A DNA stretch of 64,000 nt, from the NCBI RefSeq assembly GCF_015169395.1, contig NZ_CP063458.1, positions 2,666,001-2,730,000 of the forward strand. Reading direction: 5' to 3'. Each line of letters begins with the position of its first letter. Within the stretch, counting starts at the first letter, position 1. Made by a program: the position numbers and the translations under genes. The stretch is from Humisphaera borealis (GTDB lineage Bacteria; Planctomycetota; Phycisphaerae; Tepidisphaerales; Tepidisphaeraceae). The notes below the pieces were generated by a model. It had not been told where the DNA came from. It saw only the letters and a list, made by a program, of their open reading frames with translations, and did not search any database. Positions 7,990 to 14,983 of the stretch are shown in pieces.

Positions 7990-10045
7990 AAGTGCGCGCA
8001 CCAGCTTGAGGCGGCGCGTTGCCCTTTGTGCCGCCGCGTCGCTGTGGCTCTTCAACGTCGCGACCGCACAGGCCGATTGGGTTACCCATCGCGGCAATAA
8101 CCAGCGTACTGGCAGCATCGACAACCAGCCCGGGCCGGCCGCACCCAAGGTGCGGTGGGTGTACAAAGCCGCCGAGCACTTCATCGCTTCGCCGGTGCCG
8201 GCTTCGAAAGCCGTGTACGTGTCAGGGCTGGGCGCGTTCAATACGGCACAGTTCCATGCGCTCGCCCTCGACGGCGACGCCCCGGACCGACAGCTTTGGG
8301 TCAAGAGTTCGCCGTTCATCAAGTTGCCGACGGTGTCGTCCCCTGCCATCGCCGGCGATCTACTGGTCTTTGGCGACGGCATGCACCAGACCGACGGTGC
8401 GGCGCTCTACTGCCTGAACGCGGTCACCGGCCGGCCGGTCTGGCAGATGGCGATGGAGGGCAAGCTTGTTCACATGGAAGGCGCGCCCGTCGTTGCCAAC
8501 GATCGCGTCTACATCGGCGGCGGCGAGGCGGGTGTGCTCTGCGTCGGCCTGAAGCGGGCGACGCTCGACGGGCAGGAACTCGACGTCACCGAGGTGAGCA
8601 AGCGCATCGAAGCCAAAGCCTCCGAGTTGCAGAAGGCGTACGAAAAGGCGAAACAGACCGATCCAGACTTTGCCGTTCCGCCGGGCGACGACGCGCTGCC
8701 CAAGGCCGCGCCCAAAACGCTCTGGCACGTGAAGGACAAGGGCTGGCACGTTGATGCGCCGCTCGCCGTCGCCGGCGACAAGGTGCTTGTCGCGTCGGCA
8801 TACATCGACTTCGACAAGGTCGGCAAGCGCGTCATCGCGGCGATCAATGCCGAGAACGGCCAGCCGATCTGGGAGACGCCGATCGACAGCAATCCCTGGG
8901 GCGGACCGACGGTCGCCGGCGATCTGGTCCTAGTCGGTTGCTCGAACATCCGCTTCGACCGCAAGACGATTCCGGAAGGCAAGGGCCAGGTCGTCGCGAT
9001 CGAGCTTGCCACCGGCAAGATCCGCTGGAAGCGCGATGTTCCGGGCGGCGTGCTCTCGAGCGTCGCGATCGATGGCACACTGGCCGTCTTCGCGAGCACC
9101 GACGGCAAGGTCCGGGCGCTGAACGTCGCCGACGGCAATCCCAGGTGGGAATACACCGGCGGCCAGCCCTTCTTCGCCGGCACAGCAATCTCCGGCGGGA
9201 CGGTCTACGCGGCCGATCTTCAAGGCGTGCTGCACGCCGTGAACCTGGCCGACGGTCAGAAGAAATGGACGCTGAACGTCGTCTCCGATCCGTCGGTGCA
9301 AGCGCCGGGCATGGTGTTCGGCTCGCCGGTCGTGCACGGCGGCGAGGTGTTCCTGGCGACCAACAACATCGAAGGCGAGCATGCGGACCTGCCTTCGGTG
9401 GTTGTGTGCGTGTCCGACAAGCCGCCGTCGGCATCAGCCCGGCCGATCGCGCAGATCTCGGTGGACAAGGCGGCGGGCACCATCCGCATTCCCTGCCGTA
9501 TCGCGCCGCGGAAGTTGCCGAACCTCAAGGAGGTTTATCCGCTGGAAGTCGTCGCGACGTACCCCGCCCCGCTCGGCCAGAAGGCTCATGAAACGGTTCT
9601 GAACTTCGACGTCCGCCCGAGCGATGTAGCCCGGGCACTGCAGGACACCTTCGGACTTTCCCCCGGCACACCCAGCCGCAGCGAAGACCAGCCGGGATCG
9701 GGGCCGGAGCTTTCGATCGCCGTGGAAGTCGCCGGCTTTGGCGGCCGAGCGATGCAGGTGCCGCTGGAAAAGGCGATGGTCGACAAGCGGACCGGCAAGC
9801 CCCTGCCGCGGCTCAAGTGGCTTTTCACAGGTTCGGTGGTTCGCCAACCCGACCCCAATAAGCCCGACAAGGTTTACGGTGCCGATCTAACCGGTACCCT
9901 GATTTCGATTTTTCCGGTGACCGATGAGACCGTGTTCCAATCGAGCCTGACCATGAAGGAAGCGGCGCTGCTGAAGCTCGACATCAACCGGAATCTGCTG
10001 CCCCCGGAAGGCACTGAAGCCACGCTGGTGATTCGGGTCAAATGA
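7913..10045 (+). CDS. Exported PQQ-like beta-propeller protein
   Basis: The frame codes for a secreted propeller: Sec signal RRRVALCAAASLWLFNVATA with cleavage near AQA-DW, then repeats such as LLVFGDGMHQTDGAALYCLN, RVYIGGGEAGVLCV, VLVASAYIDF and GTVYAADLQGVLHAVN. A C-terminal beta-rich region (about 520-710) lies outside the propeller. It is paralogous to the partial gene at 1-700. The start is uncertain because the family B palindrome occupies the 5' end. ATG 7913 has AGAGG upstream, but the arm at 7968-7989 would then be translated; TTG 8006 would give a compact ordinary signal peptide (MRRRVALCAAAS) and may be the ancestral start. Follows the FG-GAP gene closely, so the two may be co-transcribed. 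Substrate unknown. Confidence 0.85.
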   Translation: MAMEDQQRGEHNLSSNTARWAKAHPTSARTSLRRRVALCAAASLWLFNVATAQADWVTHRGNNQRTGSIDNQPGPAAPKVRWVYKAAEHFIASPVPASKAVYVSGLGAFNTAQFHALALDGDAPDRQLWVKSSPFIKLPTVSSPAIAGDLLVFGDGMHQTDGAALYCLNAVTGRPVWQMAMEGKLVHMEGAPVVANDRVYIGGGEAGVLCVGLKRATLDGQELDVTEVSKRIEAKASELQKAYEKAKQTDPDFAVPPGDDALPKAAPKTLWHVKDKGWHVDAPLAVAGDKVLVASAYIDFDKVGKRVIAAINAENGQPIWETPIDSNPWGGPTVAGDLVLVGCSNIRFDRKTIPEGKGQVVAIELATGKIRWKRDVPGGVLSSVAIDGTLAVFASTDGKVRALNVADGNPRWEYTGGQPFFAGTAISGGTVYAADLQGVLHAVNLADGQKKWTLNVVSDPSVQAPGMVFGSPVVHGGEVFLATNNIEGEHADLPSVVVCVSDKPPSASARPIAQISVDKAAGTIRIPCRIAPRKLPNLKEVYPLEVVATYPAPLGQKAHETVLNFDVRPSDVARALQDTFGLSPGTPSRSEDQPGSGPELSIAVEVAGFGGRAMQVPLEKAMVDKRTGKPLPRLKWLFTGSVVRQPDPNKPDKVYGADLTGTLISIFPVTDETVFQSSLTMKEAALLKLDINRNLLPPEGTEATLVIRVK

Positions 10046-10079
10046 GCCGTCGGTCACCCGTCCCACGCAATAGCATCAC

Positions 10080-10865
10080 ATGCGATACCTACGCATCATC
10101 TTTGTGTCTCTGATCGCCGTCGGCGTTTGCGGCGGCGTGTACATTGGCCTGACCCTTGGTCTGGCGGCGTATGTGTCGTACAGGACCGGCAGCGTCGCGA
10201 CGGCGGCAACAGGCAACGCTCCCGGCGCGACATCGCCGGCGGCCAACCCTGCGGCTGAGACCCCCCCGTCGGTCACTGCACCGGTGCCGGCGATGGAGGA
10301 CGCCGCAAGCCTGCTGCGCCGAACCTGGCTGAGCCCAAGGCAGGGTCTGACCTCCGCTGCGCCCTTCGTCAATTCGCCGGTGGAAGGCAAAGCGCGGATC
10401 GTCGGAACGCCGTTCCGTCCCTGGCTGCCGACCGCCACCGAGGCGATTCGGCCGCGGCACTACACGATCGAAAAGGCATTTGTCTCAAAGCCCAGGCCGC
10501 TGACGGAAGCCATGCCGATTCCAATGCAACTGATCCTGGCACCGCCTGAAGCGATCACCTTCCCCGCGCTGCCGCCGGTACGTGTGATGTCACCGGAGTC
10601 GGATCGCATCCGGCTGTCGAGTATCGCAAGCGATCGCAATGGCGAGTTGCCATCGCCATTATTCGATACGACGATTCGGTCGGGCGAAGCAATGCTCCTG
10701 GCGAAACCCGCGCCCGGCCGGTCGGGCGCGGCGTCCCCGGAACGACTCGGAATCCCTAGTCCGACGCCCTACGACGCCGGGCCAACCCGTACGGCATTAC
10801 CGGAAGAAACCATTCCGATGGCCCCGCCGGATCGACCCGAAACGATTCGTTTCACCGTAAATTAG
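10080..10865 (+). CDS. Hypothetical membrane-anchored protein, 261 aa
   Basis: Not a family I recognise. The N-terminus is a single hydrophobic segment (IIFVSLIAVGVCGGVYIGLTLG) consistent with a signal anchor, followed by a low-complexity Ala/Pro/Thr linker (about residues 40-75) and a Pro-rich region with no clear domain. The gene starts 34 bases after the propeller gene on the same strand and is closed by a good intrinsic terminator at 10898-10933, so it is probably the last gene of that transcript. Low predicted order suggests a spacer or envelope-associated role; this is inference only. Confidence 0.65.
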   Translation: MRYLRIIFVSLIAVGVCGGVYIGLTLGLAAYVSYRTGSVATAATGNAPGATSPAANPAAETPPSVTAPVPAMEDAASLLRRTWLSPRQGLTSAAPFVNSPVEGKARIVGTPFRPWLPTATEAIRPRHYTIEKAFVSKPRPLTEAMPIPMQLILAPPEAITFPALPPVRVMSPESDRIRLSSIASDRNGELPSPLFDTTIRSGEAMLLAKPAPGRSGAASPERLGIPSPTPYDAGPTRTALPEETIPMAPPDRPETIRFTVN

Positions 10866-10897
10866 CAAGAACTGCCCCGTTTCTTGTGCTCGAATGA

Positions 10898-10933
10898 CCA
10901 AAGCCGCTCCCTTTCGGGGCGGCTTTGTTTAAG
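10898..10933 (+). terminator. Intrinsic terminator after the 10080-10865 gene
   Basis: The hairpin AAAGCCGCTCCC-TTTC-GGGGCGGCTTT is followed by GTTT. It lies about 35 bases after the stop codon and fits a Rho-independent terminator closing the plus-strand gene group. Confidence 0.8.
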
Positions 10934-11141
10934 GGTTTTCCTCGCCAAGTCATGCGACTGCCTCACGCATCCGATTGTCTGAACAGTTGTAGACCTCACG
11001 TCAGTTCCCACGATCGGACTGACGGATTAACCACAGGTCGTGAAGTTCACGTAGTCGTTCGGAACGCACCATCAGAACTCGGGAGGGCTGGCACCGGCCA
11101 GGAGGCTGCGGGACGGTCCGCGCAATGCCCTGGAGTTGGGA

Positions 11142-11552
11142 ATGATGTTGACGGTGGAATTGTTCGAACAGATCGCGACGGCGCTCAAGGCCGATCGCGG
11201 ATCGGCCCGTGATCAGCGAGGCGGCCCGCGCGTCGGCCTGCGTACACGGGCGAAGATCTCCCCGATGCTTCTCGGCGATAAAGGTGCGCAGCCGGTCGAT
11301 GTGTGGGTTCGAGATCTGTCGATGAACGGCATCGGACTGACCGCGAGCCACGCACTGCCCCAGGGCAGCACATTCAGCATCACGCTGCCCACCAAGGCCG
11401 GCGAAAAAATCGTCCTGACCTACAAGGTGGCGCACTGCACCCAGGCATCGTCGACGGTCTTCGTGATCGGTGCGTCGCTCGAACAAAGTATCGAGGACGT
11501 CACCAAGGCATCCCGGCCGGCGCCGCGGCAAGCCCAGCGGCGGTCCGCCTGA
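11142..11552 (+). CDS. PilZ domain protein
   Basis: A 136-residue protein whose middle matches the PilZ fold, the common c-di-GMP receptor. The two ligand signatures are present: an Arg-rich RVGLRTRAK (RxxxR-type, about residue 32) and DLSMNGIGL (the D/NxSxxG motif, about residue 59), followed by beta strands typical of the barrel (FSITLPT, IVLTYKV). A single stand-alone PilZ domain with a short helical N-terminal extension suggests a c-di-GMP-responsive adaptor. GGAG at 11132-11135 is spaced 6 bases from ATG 11142, which decides the start over the upstream TTG 11136. It converges on the minus-strand secreted protein, with 23 bases between stops. Confidence 0.85.
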   Translation: MMLTVELFEQIATALKADRGSARDQRGGPRVGLRTRAKISPMLLGDKGAQPVDVWVRDLSMNGIGLTASHALPQGSTFSITLPTKAGEKIVLTYKVAHCTQASSTVFVIGASLEQSIEDVTKASRPAPRQAQRRSA

Positions 11553-11575
11553 CCGATCGCGCTCAGGGCGTCCGG

Positions 11576-14125
11576 TCATTCGTAGGTGAGGATCGCCGAA
11601 GCCTTGGTGTCTTTGTCCGCGACGAAGCGAACCCATGCCGCCTGGAAGTTGGGCGGGAAGGCGTGTTCGACTTTCGCCGACGGCGCGACCTCCAGTGTCT
11701 TGTAAGGCGTCCAAAGCCCGTCGCCGGTCAGGTCGATCTCAATGCGCACCGACACCGCTTCCTTGCCCGACTGCGAGAGGGTCAGCCGGCGACTGTCGTA
11801 ACCCTTGAACAGGTACGGGTCGGAAGGTTCATTCGCCTTGACCTCCGAATCGCTCCAGGGGCCGCCGATGCCGACCGGTTTGCCGAGCTTCCAGAGATCG
11901 TCCACCACGCCGGCCCACACCGCCGCCTTCCCGTCCTCTGAGCGGATGATGTGCGGGTCGTTCGCGGCACCGGCAATGCCGGTCAGCACGAGCAACCCCC
12001 GGTAGGTGCAGTAGTCGAAGATCGCACGGTTGTGCGTCGCCACCGGACGCACCTTGCCAAACCCGCCGGCATTCTCGGCCGGCAGCTCATAGAACGTGCC
12101 ATGGGCGTTGAACAGATCGCGCTCGGTGCAGACTTCACGGCAGATTCGGTACTCGCCGCTCGAAGTCAGCCGGTCGAACGCCGCATCGCCCTTCGGCAAG
12201 CGGAAGCGTCGGCCTTTGTCGTCGGTGTAAAGGACGGACGATCCCTCCACCTTCAGCACATCCTTCGGAATCGCGACGTTCTTTTTGACGTAGTCGTGCG
12301 CGGTGTTGTCGTCGACCTTGATCAGCTTCATGTCAACGCCAAGCTCGTAGTACCCGACGTCGCTCACCGAGTCCCCTTCGACCTGCATCGCCGCGACGTG
12401 AAGCGTTCGCTTGTTTTCGCCGCGGGCGCGGATCAGGCCGGCGGAGTAGGTTTTGGCGTCTGGCGTGGCGATGGCGGCGAACATCGGATCGACGACGCCG
12501 GCCTTTCGCGGATCGTTGTTCGTGTAATGAAACATCGCGGTCGCCTTGACGACGTCGCCGTGCGGACGGATGCGGATCCACTCGGCCTTCTCGGCTTCCG
12601 GGAAATCCACCCAGGCATAACCGCCTGCGGGCACGGTTACGCTGCGAAGCGCCTTCCACGCCCCGTTGCCCGCGGCATCGACCTCGAACTCGAACGTCAC
12701 CGGTTCGCCGGTGCCGTGCGACAAATGCAGCGCCCGGCGGTCATAGCCGGCGAACAGGAAAGGGTCCGACCATTGGCCGGCCTTGACGTCTTCCTTCAAC
12801 CAGACGGCGCCATTGCCGATCGCCGGACCGAGGTCGTCGAGTCGACTGGGATCGATGAACCAGAGGTTCGACTGGCTTTGGCCGGGTCCGATCAGATTGC
12901 CCTTGGCCTTGCGTTTGTTGAGGAACTCGCTCTTGGCGGTGTCGTCGCAGCCGAGAACGATCTTGTCACCCCAGCGGGCAAAGTCGCCGACGACCTTGAG
13001 GTAGTTCGACCTCGGGCGAATGCCGGCGGCGGTGGCGGCGGTGAACGTCCGCGGGAACTTCCAGAACGTGCCGTGCATCGTCATCAGCAGATCGGACTCG
13101 CCGATGTCCCGAATCCGGGGCCATTCGGTGTTCCAGCCGTGCGCGCCGTCGTAACTGTGGCTGGCCTTGGGCAGGCGGTAGGTCGTCCACTTGCCGCCGT
13201 CCAGCATCATGAGGATGAGCGACCGGTGGTCCCAGCCGATCGACCAGACAGGGTCGCTGTCGGGCTTGTCATTGCCGTAGATGCCGCCGGGACCGGTGAC
13301 CTCGGTGAACTGGTTGCGGCGGACGATTTTCCAGTCCTTTCCGCCGTCCCATTCGGCCAGCACACCCGATTCAATGTCGGGGCGTTGCTGGGCGAGGGGC
13401 GAAAGCTCACCATTGTTGGCGTAGATGAGTCGGCCGAATCCGCTGTAGGAGCCCTTGCCGTGGTATCCCGGCAGCAGATCGCCGCCCTTGTTCTTGGTGC
13501 CGTTGCCGTCGGGAAAGAGTTCTTTTGCCGCCAGCGTCTTGACGTCCACCTCGTAGACGCCTTCTTCCATCGTCGTGTAGTAGATCTTGCCGGCGGGGTC
13601 TGACAGGTGTCGGGCGTTGGCGGTGTGGCGGCCTGGCATCTGCGTGTAGGGAATCACGCGGACCTTCCGTTCGCCGTCGATCACGTAGGGTCCGATGAAG
13701 AGCTGGTTCGACTCCCGGTGGATCATCCGGTTGGCAGGCGTTCCGCCGATGCTTTCGGGGCGAACGGTCTGTGTCAGGTCGGCCGTGATCTCATACAGCT
13801 TGTCGCTGGACCCCTTGGGCATGTGCGGGGCGTAGGTGATCACCCAGAGGCGGTCGGCGAACGGAACCACCGCGCCGGTGCCGCACTCGCCTTCGTTGTT
13901 GAACATCGCCAGGTGCGGGTAGATGCCGGAATAGCTTGGACGTGCCGGCACGGGCGTCTGAGCGCCGGCGGGAATCGCCAGCACGAGCGTGAGGAGGGCC
14001 ATGGCCCGCATCAGAGCGGGCCTGATCCTGGAAGACCCGATCGTGTCGCCCGGGTGCCGCACAGAAGGTGCAAGCGTGGGTCGGGCGGGATAGGTCTGCT
14101 TGGTTCGTTCGAGTGTTGTGTTCAT
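11576..14125 (-). CDS. Large secreted beta-rich protein under an IclR-type gene
   Basis: An 849-residue exported protein; the hydrophobic signal (LMRAMALLTLVLAIPAGAQ) sits after about 38 basic residues. I do not recognise the family. The body looks like a beta-propeller (repeated W/Y-G and GTFWKFP/GTFYELP phrases). Two related ~90-residue modules occur at about 430-520 and 770-849: SDPFLFAGYDRRALHLSH with FEFEVDAAGNGAWKAL, and SDPYLFKGYDSRRLTLSQ with IEIDLTGDGLWTPYKT. Shine-Dalgarno GGAGGAGG precedes ATG 14125. The ATG overlaps the stop of the IclR-type gene (ATGA), a sign of translational coupling, so the two probably act in one catabolic unit. Carbohydrate handling is likely but not shown. 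Confidence 0.8.
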   Translation of the reverse strand: MNTTLERTKQTYPARPTLAPSVRHPGDTIGSSRIRPALMRAMALLTLVLAIPAGAQTPVPARPSYSGIYPHLAMFNNEGECGTGAVVPFADRLWVITYAPHMPKGSSDKLYEITADLTQTVRPESIGGTPANRMIHRESNQLFIGPYVIDGERKVRVIPYTQMPGRHTANARHLSDPAGKIYYTTMEEGVYEVDVKTLAAKELFPDGNGTKNKGGDLLPGYHGKGSYSGFGRLIYANNGELSPLAQQRPDIESGVLAEWDGGKDWKIVRRNQFTEVTGPGGIYGNDKPDSDPVWSIGWDHRSLILMMLDGGKWTTYRLPKASHSYDGAHGWNTEWPRIRDIGESDLLMTMHGTFWKFPRTFTAATAAGIRPRSNYLKVVGDFARWGDKIVLGCDDTAKSEFLNKRKAKGNLIGPGQSQSNLWFIDPSRLDDLGPAIGNGAVWLKEDVKAGQWSDPFLFAGYDRRALHLSHGTGEPVTFEFEVDAAGNGAWKALRSVTVPAGGYAWVDFPEAEKAEWIRIRPHGDVVKATAMFHYTNNDPRKAGVVDPMFAAIATPDAKTYSAGLIRARGENKRTLHVAAMQVEGDSVSDVGYYELGVDMKLIKVDDNTAHDYVKKNVAIPKDVLKVEGSSVLYTDDKGRRFRLPKGDAAFDRLTSSGEYRICREVCTERDLFNAHGTFYELPAENAGGFGKVRPVATHNRAIFDYCTYRGLLVLTGIAGAANDPHIIRSEDGKAAVWAGVVDDLWKLGKPVGIGGPWSDSEVKANEPSDPYLFKGYDSRRLTLSQSGKEAVSVRIEIDLTGDGLWTPYKTLEVAPSAKVEHAFPPNFQAAWVRFVADKDTKASAILTYE

Positions 14126-14811
14126 CGATCCTCCTCCAGGTACTTGCTTGGATTGATTGTCGAGGCAGCGGCGACCAGGCGATGCGCAAGGTCGGCATGC
14201 TGGTCGGGGGCGATGGGGCCTGACAGTGCCAGTGCCGCTTCGGGCACATGGGGCAGCGCGACACCGATCGACCAGATCTCCTGATCCTGCTTTAACTGCT
14301 GAAACGCCGTCGCATAAGGGCGCGACCGCGTCCGTTTCAGCTCGGCGAGCAGCGACTTGATTCCGCCGGGGAAGCCGGGAATCTCGTTAGCCGTCGCGTA
14401 AAGGGCGCGCACGGCATCGTCAGACTGCCTTGCGAGCAGGGCCATTCCGATGCCGGACCGCGACGCGGGATAAGTGCCGACGCGGCCGATGCCGTCTTCA
14501 AGCCTTCGGGGCGCCCGGCCATGAATCAGGTACGACACCTGATCCCGCCAAAGCACACCCAGCGCGACAATAAGGCCGGTATCGCGAAGCGATTCGATTG
14601 CCGGTAGCGCGGCCGGCAGCAGCCCCGATGCCCGCATTGCCTGGGCCGAAAGCACGTGAAGCCCGGGCCCCGCGCGGTATTTGCGGTGCTCGTCCTGCGT
14701 CAATAGGCCGCTAAGCGCCAGTGACCGCAGCAGACGATTGGCTCGCGCCGGCTCGATGTCCAACTGCCGCGCGCATTCGCGTGAGCCGAGCGGGTGGTTG
14801 GACGCGATCAC
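14122..14811 (-). CDS. IclR-family transcriptional regulator (start uncertain)
   Basis: The protein has a winged-helix N-terminus (SRECARQLDIEPARANRLLRSL as the recognition helix region, then SGLLTQDEHRKYRAGPGL as the wing) and an IclR effector-binding domain (IVALGVLWRDQVSYLIHG, TYPASRSGIGMALLA, IWSIGVALPH). GTG 14811 is the first standard start, but the frame stays open for 20 more codons upstream (to ATT at 14871) and that stretch, NLSLTDGIRCLQAVIASN, looks like the missing first helix of the DNA-binding domain. The only upstream start candidates are ATT 14871 and ATC 14874. The predicted promoter and a palindromic operator lie immediately upstream. The stop overlaps the start of the secreted-protein gene, so local regulation of that gene and autoregulation are likely. 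Confidence 0.85.
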   Translation of the reverse strand: MIASNHPLGSRECARQLDIEPARANRLLRSLALSGLLTQDEHRKYRAGPGLHVLSAQAMRASGLLPAALPAIESLRDTGLIVALGVLWRDQVSYLIHGRAPRRLEDGIGRVGTYPASRSGIGMALLARQSDDAVRALYATANEIPGFPGGIKSLLAELKRTRSRPYATAFQQLKQDQEIWSIGVALPHVPEAALALSGPIAPDQHADLAHRLVAAASTINPSKYLEEDR

Positions 14812-14871
14812 CGCCTGCAGGCAGCGAATGCCGTCGGTAAGACTGAGATTGGGCGCAACAGCGGGCCGAAT

Positions 14872-14888
14872 GATTCAATTATTGAATC
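14872..14888. promoter_or_regulatory. Palindromic operator candidate at the IclR-type gene
   Basis: GATTCAATTATTGAATC has perfect 8-base arms around one central base. It overlaps the predicted -10 element of the regulator gene's promoter, the usual place for an autorepressor site. IclR proteins bind inverted repeats as dimers. This AT-rich site stands out in a GC-rich chromosome. Confidence 0.65.
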
Positions 14889-14909
14889 AATTTGCAGCAG
14901 AACTGTCAA
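14881..14909 (-). promoter_or_regulatory. Sigma-70-type promoter for the IclR-type gene
   Basis: On the minus strand a perfect -35 TTGACA (14909-14904) is followed, after a 17-base spacer, by TTCAAT (14886-14881), four of six matches to TATAAT. Transcription would start near 14874, right at the ATC/ATT codons that begin the open frame, which would leave little or no leader for that longer reading. Confidence 0.6.
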
Positions 14910-14983
14910 GGCAATTCACGGAAGGTGCGACACCGGCTGCGTCCGCATGCACAGAGGACAACGCGCTTACACGCCCCGCCCCC

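Noticed and set aside
11951-13603. 550-codon plus-strand frame opposite the secreted protein
   Set aside because: Antisense shadow: no domain, Val/Arg/Asp-rich composition, and the minus-strand frame has a signal peptide and duplicated modules.
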